This document shows positions 52,920 to 61,543 of a DNA stretch of 64,000 bases, piece by piece. The DNA comes from Fundicoccus sp052116145 (lineage in GTDB: Bacteria; Bacillota; Bacilli; Lactobacillales; Aerococcaceae), in contig NZ_JBQKLQ010000005.1 of NCBI RefSeq assembly GCF_052116145.1, positions 1 through 64,000 on the forward strand, given 5' to 3'. Position 1 is the first letter of the stretch. Every line of letters begins with the position of its first letter. Below the pieces are notes generated by a model that saw nothing but the letters and a program-made list of their open reading frames with translations, was not told the DNA's origin and searched no databases. The translations under genes and the position numbers were made by a program.

Positions 52920-53360
52920 TTATTCAGTTAAATAATTTAGCACAGCTACCGCTTGTTCAATTGTTTCAACAGTAACGTTAGCTTTATTCGATAATTCTTT
53001 TAATGAGTGAATTAATTCTTCTGGTCGAATTATAATGAGTGGCTTATTTAAATTAATTGCCGTCGACGCATCCATCGCAGTATTCCATTGACGGTATTTG
53101 TCGCCAAACAGTGCGATCACAATATCCGCCTTCTGCATTAGAACTTCAGTTCTGAAATTATTAATCGCTGAAGCCGCATCATCTCGGTAGAACTTACCGG
53201 GTTGTTCCCCAAGAATTTGCTCACCAATCGCATCTGATAAGTCGTGATTTGTTTGAGGCGCAACAAATTCAAATGGTAAATCAGCTCTCATAACTTGTTC
53301 CTTCAACTCTTCACGCCAATTATCATGAATTTGACCTGCTAAATAAACAACAAATTTCAT
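52920..53360 (-). CDS. YtoQ-like nucleoside 2-deoxyribosyltransferase fold protein
   Basis: A 146-residue cytosolic protein with the Rossmann-like fold of nucleoside 2-deoxyribosyltransferases: VVYLAGQIHDNWREEL at the start, DIVIALFGDKYRQWN in the middle and NKPLIIIRPEEL later. The family name YtoQ is from Bacillus; its substrate is unknown. ATG 53360 follows GGAGGAGATTGTAT; the TTG two codons earlier is less likely. It is monocistronic. Confidence 0.83.
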   Translation of the reverse strand: MKFVVYLAGQIHDNWREELKEQVMRADLPFEFVAPQTNHDLSDAIGEQILGEQPGKFYRDDAASAINNFRTEVLMQKADIVIALFGDKYRQWNTAMDASTAINLNKPLIIIRPEELIHSLKELSNKANVTVETIEQAVAVLNYLTE

Positions 53361-53624
53361 ATACAATCTCCTCCATTTTTATTCTCAAATTAATGATACT
53401 ATTTTACGAAGCTAACCCACAATACCTCTAAACTGTCTAACACTAGAAACATTGGCTTAAAATCAATCGCTCTTCAAGCCAACTATACCTCATTTCTAAT
53501 GTTAACAAGCCTGCGACTAAGTTGCAAACATAGCCAGCTTCTTACCCAAGTTAATTACTTTCTTACCTTTTTCTGTCATTTTTTGATATGATAAAAATAA
53601 TTATCAAACTAACAGGAGCAACTT

Positions 53625-54299
53625 ATGGATTATATTCCCATTACCATCTTAGGAAAGTATCACTTACTATATGTAGGCATTTTAACGTTTTTCGGCTTAC
53701 TATTATTTTTAAATCCCATTAAAGTCCGCCAACACAGACGGAAACTGACGACCATCAGCCTATTCATCAGCCTCTTACAACAATGTTTACTTTATGGATA
53801 CTTTATTGTATTCGACATTTTTTCGCTCTCAGCTTCCCTCCCTTTACACTTAAGTAGGATTACAAGTATTCTAGGGATTATCTTCTTAATCACTCACAAT
53901 CATAAATTATTTTCTGTGATAGCCTATTTCAGTTTATTTGCTTGGTTAAGTTTTCTGGTTCCAACGGATATTCAACCAATTAACCATCCATTAGGCGTCA
54001 GCTTTTTAACCAATCATGTCATCACCCTACTATTGCCTTTTTACATGATTATCGCCTATCAAGTCACACTACACTCACTAGATAAATACATTGCCTATGC
54101 TTGGTTATCCTTATACGTCATAATAGTCTTTTTCTTAAATCCTATTCTTAAGGGGAATTATTTCTATCTCGTAGATAAACCAATTTTCAAAGACCTGGCT
54201 GATCCGTTATATTTAATCGGCGTTTATGTCGTGAGCTTCTTGTTATTTCAAATCGGCGAACAAATTTTCAACCGAGTCGACCGCCAGTATAATCAGTAA
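53625..54299 (+). CDS. TIGR02206-type integral membrane protein (YwaF-like)
   Basis: A 224-residue protein with about six to seven membrane helices covering nearly its full length. The pattern SLPLHLSRITSILGII and the spacing match the YwaF/TIGR02206 family of uncharacterised membrane proteins. ACAGGAGCAACTT precedes the ATG. It converges with the orphan gene at 54351. No function is known. Confidence 0.78.
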   Translation: MDYIPITILGKYHLLYVGILTFFGLLLFLNPIKVRQHRRKLTTISLFISLLQQCLLYGYFIVFDIFSLSASLPLHLSRITSILGIIFLITHNHKLFSVIAYFSLFAWLSFLVPTDIQPINHPLGVSFLTNHVITLLLPFYMIIAYQVTLHSLDKYIAYAWLSLYVIIVFFLNPILKGNYFYLVDKPIFKDLADPLYLIGVYVVSFLLFQIGEQIFNRVDRQYNQ

Positions 54300-54301
54300 A
54301 T

Positions 54302-54342
54302 TAAAAAAACTGCAGCCCACTCGTAAGAGTCTAGCTGCAGTA
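54302..54342 (-). terminator. Terminator of the 149-residue orphan gene
   Basis: ACTGCAG and CTGCAGT pair around an inner ACTC/GAGT stem, with a T run on the minus strand. Confidence 0.85.
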
Positions 54343-54350
54343 TCGTTTAG

Positions 54351-54800
54351 TTATTTAACTGGGTAAACGTCATCTACAGTGTCAGTTGGATGGATTACAA
54401 TGTATAAGTGACCATTCGATCCTACTTTAGCTGTCATATACACGTTATCTGTCTTATCAGGTGTTGAAGGCTCAAATGGGAAATAAATTTCTTCTTTCTC
54501 TTCATCGTCCCAAACTAAGGTCATCCATTCGATATCGTCGTTTTTCACAACCGTTTCAAACATCCCGGCTTCTAAACCACCTTGGTTAATGCTGGTAGAC
54601 TGGAAGGTATCCGCATCGGGATAAATTTCAATTTTTAAACCCTGAGCTGGATTAATTTCTACAATATCGCCACCTTTGATCCGGCCGATACTTGTTGAAA
54701 CACGTCTAATCCATAAATCTCCAATATGTTCCATTGCGATTGTCCATTCCCCACCATTGTGAAAGTGAAAACGAAATTCGGTAACTTTTCTTCCCATCAT
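54351..54800 (-). CDS. Acidic beta-rich protein, function unknown
   Basis: A 149-residue soluble protein, rich in Asp, Glu, Trp and His (HFHNGGEWTI at the start), with many short beta-like stretches and no signal peptide or membrane helix. AAGGAGAGATT precedes the ATG. It stands alone, convergent with a membrane-protein gene, and has its own terminator. I do not recognise its family. A carbohydrate- or metal-binding role would be speculative. Confidence 0.65.
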   Translation of the reverse strand: MMGRKVTEFRFHFHNGGEWTIAMEHIGDLWIRRVSTSIGRIKGGDIVEINPAQGLKIEIYPDADTFQSTSINQGGLEAGMFETVVKNDDIEWMTLVWDDEEKEEIYFPFEPSTPDKTDNVYMTAKVGSNGHLYIVIHPTDTVDDVYPVK

Positions 54801-55010
54801 AATCTCTCCTTTATTTTCTGTTCTCCCTTGACTACATCTTTATTATAGAACATGATTGTGAATAAAGCTACAAAGTTTATTTATTTTGTTACAATTGTCA
54901 CAAATTTGGTTTTATAGTCTATTCTGCACAAAATAGGATACCAATCCTTCTAACCCAAGAAAAGAGGAATATGCTATACTAGGTCATAGAATCTAAAGAA
55001 GGAGAAATTT

Positions 55011-55706
55011 ATGTCGACAGAAAACATCTTACAAAAAAATCATGCAACCATTATGAGTCAAGTTGAAGCAGCTACACACGCTGCTAAACGTTCTAAAGAT
55101 GACATCAAAGTTGTTGCTGTAACCAAAACAGTTTCCCCTGAAATCATAGCGAACTTAATTGATTTAGGTGTCAAAGCCTTTGGTGAGAATCGATCCGATG
55201 TACTGATTGAAAAACAAGCAGCCTTAAGTGACTTAAATGAGCCAATCGAATGGCACTTCATCGGTCGCCTACAATCGCGCCAAGTGAAGACCATGATTAA
55301 TACGATTGATTACTTACACTCGCTTGATCGCCTATCACTTGCCAAAGAAATTCAAAAACGTGCAGAAGAAACTGTGCGCTGTTTCGTTCAAGTCAATGTG
55401 AGTGGTGAAGAAAGTAAAGCGGGTTTCGAACCTGAGACATTAAAAGAAACACTTGAAGCCCTTGCAACCTTTGATAAAATTCAAGTTGTTGGATTAATGA
55501 CTATGGCGCCTTATGACGCTTCAGAAGAAGACTTGCACATCTACTTTAATGAACTGAAACGTTTACAAGTAGAAATGGCAAACTTATCACTTGCCCATGC
55601 ACCTTGTCACGAAGTGAGTATGGGGATGAGCCAAGACTTCCCAGTCGCGATTGCTGAAGGCGCTAGTATTGTTAGAATCGGTTCAGCCTTTTTCGAAGGC
55701 TTATAA
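55011..55706 (+). CDS. PLP homeostasis protein (YggS/PLPBP family)
   Basis: It binds pyridoxal phosphate through a Lys and buffers free PLP; it has a fold-type III barrel without known enzymatic activity. The 231-residue protein has the lysine motif VVAVTKTVSPE near residue 38, the phosphate-binding segment SMGMSQDF and IVRIGSAFF near the end. GAAGGAGAAATTT precedes the ATG and a TATACT -10-like box lies about 30 bases before. In many Firmicutes it precedes the sepF-ylmG genes; none is present here. Confidence 0.93.
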   Translation: MSTENILQKNHATIMSQVEAATHAAKRSKDDIKVVAVTKTVSPEIIANLIDLGVKAFGENRSDVLIEKQAALSDLNEPIEWHFIGRLQSRQVKTMINTIDYLHSLDRLSLAKEIQKRAEETVRCFVQVNVSGEESKAGFEPETLKETLEALATFDKIQVVGLMTMAPYDASEEDLHIYFNELKRLQVEMANLSLAHAPCHEVSMGMSQDFPVAIAEGASIVRIGSAFFEGL

Positions 55707-55710
55707 AAAA

Positions 55711-55752
55711 ATCCTGCCACACCGACCATCGGCTGTGACAGGATTTTTTTAC
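55711..55752. terminator. Terminator between yggS-like and HAD genes
   Basis: AATCCTGCCACA and TGTGACAGGATT form a stem flanked by A and T runs, so it can act on both strands for the converging genes. Confidence 0.9.
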
Positions 55753-55790
55753 ATTGTGTAGTTAGTATTAAAGAGCATTGTGTCAAAAAA

Positions 55791-56957
55791 TTAATACATT
55801 AAGCGCTCTTGTGTGCTATCTAGAGCAATACTTTTAGGTGAAGGTCGTAATTGGCCAGCATTTTCATCACGGCCTTGAAGAACAAATTGTGCATCAGGTC
55901 GACCGTACAGACCGTGAGTAAGTTCAACGATTGAACGTGTGTCATCATCTAGCAGACAGTTAAACAGCACATTCAATCTCACCCCTTTAAGGTTCATCAT
56001 CATATCGTAATCGCCCATACTGTCACCGAATAAAGCAACCGGTTGAGAGTCGCCATGTAGCGGTGCGATCAGATTTAAAATCGCATCCGTTTTGCCCGCT
56101 CCCTTGGTGATGTGCGTACCGGCTTCCATCTGAGCCCGAATGTGTCTGTCATGATCAATGCCATAACACATGGCGATGATTTGGTTGAAAGGAACGTTGA
56201 AGCCAAACTCCAAAACTGCTGTGCGAACTAAATCAATTGGACTAGCACTTACCACATAAATCGCAATCTGATGGCTTTGTAGAGCCTTATATAAGTCACG
56301 AAGTTCCTGAGGAAAGGCAAGTCCTGAGACAAATTGACTCTCGACCATGCCAGCCAGGCCAGGTCGTTCTTCACTACTTGTGAAAACGTGACGTTCAAAA
56401 GGTTGCTCAAGTGCTTCGGCTAACATTTGGCGAGACAGCTCAATAAATTCAGTTTGGCTGTAGCCTTGGAACCAGTAAGTAACCCAGGGTTCGCCCGCTT
56501 GACGTGTGAAATGCTTATTCACCGCCTTGTAATAATAGCGAAGCTTTGCTTGAAAATCGCGGTAGTAATCCGTTGCCTTGGCTTCATTTAAAGACATGGC
56601 TTCATTCATAATATAATGGTCATAGAGCCACTGATAATTTTCGATAATATCCAAAGCTAGATTACGCGGTGTCAATTCTGGACGCCCTTGTGCTAGCTCT
56701 AAATCAAAATCAAAGGGGCCACTCGTCAAAATCATCAAGAAATCTTGAGGCGAAAGTTTGTAAAGAAGATGCTTGAGCATATAAATCATCAGATTATCCT
56801 CAACATCAGAGATTGCGCTCGTATTGTCGAAATCAAACACCACGTAAGCTTGTTGATTATGTGGCGTGCCATGCGGTTGCTGATACGTATCAATCAGCTC
56901 ATTTAAACGTTGATAAACAAAAGGTTCCCAATTATTTTGCGGAAAATAAGTTATCAT
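55791..56957 (-). CDS. HAD-superfamily phosphatase (PSP-like)
   Basis: A 388-residue cytosolic phosphatase with the HAD nucleophile motif FDFDNT (Asp42, Asp44, Thr46), the VSASP segment and the acidic GDSMGDYDMM motif near residue 310. A large helical cap (about 60-215) is inserted after motif I, as in phosphoserine phosphatase-like HADs acting on small molecules. Substrate is unknown. AGGAGGCAATA precedes the ATG. It is separated from the lipid operon by the YbaN gene, so membership is unlikely. Confidence 0.8.
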   Translation of the reverse strand: MITYFPQNNWEPFVYQRLNELIDTYQQPHGTPHNQQAYVVFDFDNTSAISDVEDNLMIYMLKHLLYKLSPQDFLMILTSGPFDFDLELAQGRPELTPRNLALDIIENYQWLYDHYIMNEAMSLNEAKATDYYRDFQAKLRYYYKAVNKHFTRQAGEPWVTYWFQGYSQTEFIELSRQMLAEALEQPFERHVFTSSEERPGLAGMVESQFVSGLAFPQELRDLYKALQSHQIAIYVVSASPIDLVRTAVLEFGFNVPFNQIIAMCYGIDHDRHIRAQMEAGTHITKGAGKTDAILNLIAPLHGDSQPVALFGDSMGDYDMMMNLKGVRLNVLFNCLLDDDTRSIVELTHGLYGRPDAQFVLQGRDENAGQLRPSPKSIALDSTQERLMY

Positions 56958-56990
56958 TATTGCCTCCTGTAAAAGTTAGTCTTTTCAATT

Positions 56991-57019
56991 AGTATAACCT
57001 TTTGACTAGTTTCTGTCAC
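56991..57019 (-). promoter_or_regulatory. Promoter of the HAD phosphatase gene
   Basis: -35 GTGACA (57014-57019), 17-bp spacer, -10 TATACT (56991-56996) on the minus strand. Confidence 0.55.
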
Positions 57020-57103
57020 ATATATCGGTTGTGGGTGGCTTTACACATACAAAAAAGAATAGAACATTTATAAAATTTTATATATCTTCTCGAAGGTTTG
57101 TGC

Positions 57104-57109
57104 TATAAT
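57104..57109 (+). promoter_or_regulatory. Extended -10 element of the YbaN gene
   Basis: TGCTATAAT, a consensus extended -10, lies about 40 bp before the start codon; the -35 region is poor. Confidence 0.55.
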
Positions 57110-57147
57110 GAACAAGAAGATAAAAAAAGAAAGGTGTGGAAGTAAAA

Positions 57148-57528
57148 ATGAAACGTCTATTATTTATGTCACTCGGTTTTATTTCATTTGGATTAGGAAG
57201 TATAGGGACTTTAATTCCTGTGCTACCAACCACGCCCTTCCTATTACTATCCGGCTTTTGCTTTGCCCGTAGCTCTGATAAATTTTATGGCTGGTTAAAG
57301 CAACAGAAGATTTACGATTTTTACGTGGGGGATTATGCAGAACACCGAGCGATTCCACGTGCTAAAAAGTACAAAATCATGATCCAAATTTACTTAATAA
57401 TGGGCCTGTCCATCTTTCTCGCACCGATTATTTGGGTTAAATGGCTAGTGTTTGGCCTGATGATTTTCTTAACAATCATGTTATTTGCAGTCATACCCGA
57501 TAAAAAAGAAGAAGACAGTCATAGCTAA
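57148..57528 (+). CDS. YbaN/DUF454 family membrane protein
   Basis: A 126-residue inner-membrane protein with three hydrophobic segments (about 5-27, 30-45 and 80-115). The LPTTPFLLLSGFCFARSS motif is diagnostic of DUF454. The ATG at 57148 is preferred over the GTG at 57136, although the AAAGG is somewhat distant. Function is unknown in all bacteria to my knowledge. It is monocistronic, with its own terminator. Confidence 0.85.
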   Translation: MKRLLFMSLGFISFGLGSIGTLIPVLPTTPFLLLSGFCFARSSDKFYGWLKQQKIYDFYVGDYAEHRAIPRAKKYKIMIQIYLIMGLSIFLAPIIWVKWLVFGLMIFLTIMLFAVIPDKKEEDSHS

Positions 57529-57537
57529 CTATAAGCA

Positions 57538-57578
57538 AAAACAACCGGATTCACATCAAGTGAGTCCGGTTGTTTTTT
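57538..57578 (+). terminator. Terminator of the YbaN gene
   Basis: ACAACCGGA and TCCGGTTGT with an inner TCAC/GTGA stem are followed by seven T residues. Confidence 0.93.
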
Positions 57579-57885
57579 TGGAAGTTTGAACCTTTTATTT
57601 GAAGCGCTTAATCAGCATTTCTCGCAAGAAAGATAAAAGTGTCCACTTGCGATGACCTGCAATCCCACCGACTATTGCCAATAGGTAACTTGCTTGACAC
57701 TCCCAAGCGACCAGCCTCAGTTCAGTATGGTTGGTTCAATAAGTCGAGAGTTGGAACGTGTCTCACTGATTGCTTGGCACAATTGATGACTGTTTGTGCC
57801 AACAATCGTTGGGTGGTGACACGTTTTGTCTCTAGCTAGTCACTACTAAGCACTGCTAGCCATCTCCTTGCATCTTCCCAATAAT
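57579..57885. other. Structured intergenic region, no gene
   Basis: No supported coding sequence. The inverted repeat TTGGCACA/TGTGCCAA (57773-57801) lies inside a wider ACGTGTC/GACACGT pair (about 57753-57825), giving a nested stem-loop without a T tail. A pre-existing promoter or small RNA cannot be shown. Confidence 0.5.
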
Positions 57886-57925
57886 AGAAAAGCTAAAAGC
57901 GGACTCATTCCAAACTGAATCCGCC
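57886..57925 (-). terminator. Terminator of the lipid operon
   Basis: GCGGATTCA and TGAGTCCGC (with one G-U pair) form a stem followed by TTTTAGCTTTT on the minus strand, 16 bp after the stop codon of the GNAT-like gene. Confidence 0.85.
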
Positions 57926-57940
57926 TATAACTAACTACCG

Positions 57941-59050
57941 CTAAATCTTCTTTTCATAAATACCATAATGATGTTGGTAGGCCTGCAAATCCGATACATA
58001 ATTTTTAGTCACTTTGCCTTGATGAATCAATCCCGCCACCGCATAGGCAGAACGCGCTTCAATCGCCTCGTAAATTAAGTAGGACAAAGCTGAGCCCAAA
58101 CCTAAATAATCACCATCAACGCCTAAATACATGATCGTATAACGCTTTGCCTTGCGACGGCGCTTGAGAATCTTCAAGATATTCAGACCGGTCATTGGGC
58201 GATAAACCAAATGACCATAATCAGGCACAGTGATTACAAAACCAACTAAGCGTTCTTCCTTGTAAGCGAGTTGCACCATCGAAAAATCAAGAATCTGTTG
58301 ATAGTCGCTAAAAACTTCCGAAAATTGCTCGAAAGAAATCCTCTCAAACAAAGGAAAGTCCCGGTATAAGTCACTTAATAAGCTGAACACCTCGGGCAAG
58401 ACCTCTTGCCATTGCCCACGTTTAGGTGAAAGAAAACGCACCTCTTCTGCCATAAATTTCTGATAGCGTTTCTTCAAACGCGACTCACGGTACTGTGCAG
58501 GAATTTGTTGAAAGAAATTCGACACATAATGTTCCTTCAACTCAAAACCAGCCGCTTCCCATAATTTCGGATAGTAAGCAGGATTATGAGGTTCCCCGGT
58601 AAATGGCGCATCCGAAAAACCAGACAACTGCATCCGATAGCCTAGCCAAAAACTCGCTTGAACGGGCCCGATTAAAGTTTCAGCCCCCTTTAAGTCCCTT
58701 GCCCTTTGACTTAAAGAACTGATAAACGCTCGCATCAAGCCCTCGTCACGTGTCACACTCTCGAAGTAACCCAAATAGCCAACCCCAGGACGACTGTAGG
58801 GAAATGTTAAAGCAGCCCGCATTAATGGTTGACCATCCGCCGTACACATCAGCCAAGCTTCAAACTCATAGGTCACACTCAGCGGGTGATTGCCAGCTAA
58901 CTGCGCTTGAAACTCACCCGCTGACTGCATCAAACGATCCTCAGGATAAATCAACTGTGGCAAAGCCAGACATAAGATTTCTTCCAAACTCCCCGCTTCA
59001 ACCTTACGAATCGACACTGAGTTTAGAAACTCTTCATTCTTCGCCTCCAT
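57941..59050 (-). CDS. GNAT-like acyltransferase, last gene of the lipid operon
   Basis: A 369-residue cytosolic protein. The middle has GPVQASFWLGYRMQLSGF and a PFTGEPHNPAYYPKLWEAAGF stretch, cited here as EPHNPAYYPKLWEAAGF. The C-terminal part contains a GNAT-type core (LVGFVITVPDYG, IMYLGVDGDYLGLGSAL). The layout recalls YghO-like proteins with two GNAT-type repeats. It overlaps the preceding kinase-like gene by 17 bp, so coupled translation is likely. ATG 59050 follows GGGAGGTGAGGCGG. It may acylate an amino group of the operon's product; this is inference only. Confidence 0.7.
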   Translation of the reverse strand: MEAKNEEFLNSVSIRKVEAGSLEEILCLALPQLIYPEDRLMQSAGEFQAQLAGNHPLSVTYEFEAWLMCTADGQPLMRAALTFPYSRPGVGYLGYFESVTRDEGLMRAFISSLSQRARDLKGAETLIGPVQASFWLGYRMQLSGFSDAPFTGEPHNPAYYPKLWEAAGFELKEHYVSNFFQQIPAQYRESRLKKRYQKFMAEEVRFLSPKRGQWQEVLPEVFSLLSDLYRDFPLFERISFEQFSEVFSDYQQILDFSMVQLAYKEERLVGFVITVPDYGHLVYRPMTGLNILKILKRRRKAKRYTIMYLGVDGDYLGLGSALSYLIYEAIEARSAYAVAGLIHQGKVTKNYVSDLQAYQHHYGIYEKKI

Positions 59051-61541
59051 CCGCCTCACCTCCCACTAACTTTTCAACCGTCCCCGCTTGCCCATCCAGT
59101 TCAATAACATCACCAGACTTCAAAGCCGACATAATCCCTGGCACATTCACCACCGAAGGAATCCCTAACTCACGCGAAATAATCGCCGTATGTGACAACA
59201 AAGAACCACGCTCAGCCACAATCCCCTTCGCCTGGGCCAACAAATGCACCCAACCAGGATCCGTCATACGCGTCACGATAATTTTCCCCTGCGTCTCTCT
59301 AGCCGTAATTTGACTAATGTCATCAATCCGAACCACTTCTCCTCTAATACGCCCCCTCGAACAAGCAATCCCCCTAAACAACACTTGATCACTCACCGTC
59401 TCGGACAAATTAACCGAACGAACAGGCTTCTCAATAATATCCCCAACATAAAGCAAACGACTAACGGCCGGCAACTGCTTATCTAAAGCCGCCTTACGCT
59501 GACGCTCTTCCACTAAAACTTGCGGCTGATGCCCCGACTGCTTTAATGAAAATAATTCATTCATTTCCAGCCAAAAGGTATCCTCCACCTGCTCGAGTTG
59601 ACCTGTTTCAACTAAACGCTCCCCCATTGTTAAGAAGAGTTGTCGCATCATCCCATAAATTCGTGTGCGATTCAAACGCGAACTTTCGCGGTACTGTATA
59701 CCCAGTAACGCTTGTTTCTTCACGTAGTTTTTTAAGGGATTGTGTGATGTTAAACGAGCCCCTTGAGGCATTTGGCTGGCATCTTCTGAGTCTTGATAGG
59801 ACAAGATTGCCTCGATTAACTTAGCTGGATGTGTTTGATAAGTCTGTGTTTCTAACTTTAATTCTTCAGGTACTCGGTTGCCATAACGTTGACGGTAATG
59901 TTCAATTTCATGCGTCAAGGGCTGTTGATCACTACTTAAAAACGCAGCCACCTGATCACCTTCTAAGGCTAGTAACTGCTTTTGATAGCTCTTGTCTTTT
60001 TGAACTTTTTTAGCTAAAGCATGTAGCGCTCGTGCTGGCTTCATACTTTCAATTTGTTCAATCCCCGCCAATTCAAGTTCGGCTTCTGGACGTTCTTGAT
60101 TCAACTTCTTAAAGAGCCCTGTAAATACAAAGGCATATAAATCATTCACCAAGGTGATATCCCACTGATCAAGGACGGCCGCTTTGATTTCTTCAAACAA
60201 CGCTCGCAATTCTTCAATCTCTGTAATGGGTGAATAATTCTTGTCATACAGATCTTCAATCCGGTGAAAGTCTGCTTCTAATTGTGCCATCTGTTTAGGC
60301 GCTTGGAAAAATTCCTTTAGAATATTAAAGCTGAATTTTATTCGTTGCCAACCACTAATATGAATCGGTGTCTTAGGCACTTGTGTTTGACGCACACCTA
60401 ACATGTCTTGCCAAATTGGAATAATCTTATTGGAAAAAGGTAGTAATTGTAAGAGTTGGTACCAATGTTGAATTTGATAATAGACCCGGCTATTGACCAT
60501 CGCAATCATGTCTTCAAAGGTCTCTTCGTAAGCTGCCAAGACTTTCTTTTCAGCACTTGTCCGATTGCCCACAATTCGACGCCCTAGCCCACGAAAGACG
60601 CTCGAATACGCTTCTTTAATAAAACTAAACGTTAAAGGTGTCGTAGTACCCGGATAACTTTCGACGATATTACTGTTATCTAAAATGATAGTAGCTTCCA
60701 ATTCCCCCTTAGGAAAAGTAGTAATCGGACGCGCCTGTAGGATAAATAACTCATCTTGAACAAAAGTAAATTCAATATCTAGTCGTGGCCCAAATAATTC
60801 CATCAGTGTTTGACTCATCTCTTTCAAAGCCGTTATCTGTTGCTCGCTCGGCTGAGGTGAATCTTCCCAAGTGTCATAATAAGTTAAATCGTCTAATGGA
60901 TAATAAGTGAGTGTTGTAGTCGCAACTTTATCCTCCACCACTTGATCGCCTACACCTTGCCCCAAGACGGCCACATGTTCATTTAAAATCCCTTGTGGAT
61001 TAGCCGTAAAGTAAATCCCAGAGACATCGCCAACGACCATCTCTTGAATAATGACCAACATTTCGGCAGCTGCTAAGTCAATCCCATGATGTAATAAATA
61101 CGTTAAAGATGACTCTGAATATAAAGAAGCGATTGTTTCTGCGATAGCTTCAGTCAACTCTTTAACTTCAACATCTAAGGTCGTTTTAAATTGCCCAGCA
61201 AAAGAGGTGTCCGGTCTGTCTTCAACTGTGGCTGACGAACGCACTGAAAAAGTCTTGGTACTATTTTGCTCTAATAACTCATCAACCTCATCAAAATATT
61301 CTACCAATACCTTTTCTTTAGCCCACACTTGCAGTGTGCGACTCAACTCGGTTATAGTAATTTGTTGGTTTTCTAATAAAGCTTGTTGTGCCTCTAAATA
61401 AACAACTGTCTCTGCTTCCGTAAAGAACTGACACTGATAAACTGAAAACGCAGGAACCGGCAAACCGTGCTCCTGCATTAAAGCGAGGTTCAAAGCTTTT
61501 GATCCCCATGATTCTTTTGTAGTTTCTTGTAATTTTCTCAT
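59034..61541 (-). CDS. PEP-synthase-like ATP-grasp/phosphohistidine enzyme without PEP barrel
   Basis: An 835-residue protein with an N-terminal ATP-grasp domain (about 1-290; SVRSSATVEDRPDTSFAGQF, IQEMVVGDVSGIYFTANP and LFILQARPIT), a large helical middle (about 300-690) and a C-terminal phosphohistidine swivel domain. The catalytic His is near residue 784 in GSLLSHTAII. The third, PEP/pyruvate-binding barrel of PpsA and PPDK is absent. This architecture matches rifampin phosphotransferase, where phosphate from ATP is moved by the His domain onto a small acceptor held by the middle domain. The NSNIVESYPGTTTPLTFSF stretch opens the middle domain. It starts 2 bp after the UbiA gene. Acceptor unknown. 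Confidence 0.85.
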   Translation of the reverse strand: MRKLQETTKESWGSKALNLALMQEHGLPVPAFSVYQCQFFTEAETVVYLEAQQALLENQQITITELSRTLQVWAKEKVLVEYFDEVDELLEQNSTKTFSVRSSATVEDRPDTSFAGQFKTTLDVEVKELTEAIAETIASLYSESSLTYLLHHGIDLAAAEMLVIIQEMVVGDVSGIYFTANPQGILNEHVAVLGQGVGDQVVEDKVATTTLTYYPLDDLTYYDTWEDSPQPSEQQITALKEMSQTLMELFGPRLDIEFTFVQDELFILQARPITTFPKGELEATIILDNSNIVESYPGTTTPLTFSFIKEAYSSVFRGLGRRIVGNRTSAEKKVLAAYEETFEDMIAMVNSRVYYQIQHWYQLLQLLPFSNKIIPIWQDMLGVRQTQVPKTPIHISGWQRIKFSFNILKEFFQAPKQMAQLEADFHRIEDLYDKNYSPITEIEELRALFEEIKAAVLDQWDITLVNDLYAFVFTGLFKKLNQERPEAELELAGIEQIESMKPARALHALAKKVQKDKSYQKQLLALEGDQVAAFLSSDQQPLTHEIEHYRQRYGNRVPEELKLETQTYQTHPAKLIEAILSYQDSEDASQMPQGARLTSHNPLKNYVKKQALLGIQYRESSRLNRTRIYGMMRQLFLTMGERLVETGQLEQVEDTFWLEMNELFSLKQSGHQPQVLVEERQRKAALDKQLPAVSRLLYVGDIIEKPVRSVNLSETVSDQVLFRGIACSRGRIRGEVVRIDDISQITARETQGKIIVTRMTDPGWVHLLAQAKGIVAERGSLLSHTAIISRELGIPSVVNVPGIMSALKSGDVIELDGQAGTVEKLVGGEADGGEE

Positions 61542-61543
61542 GA

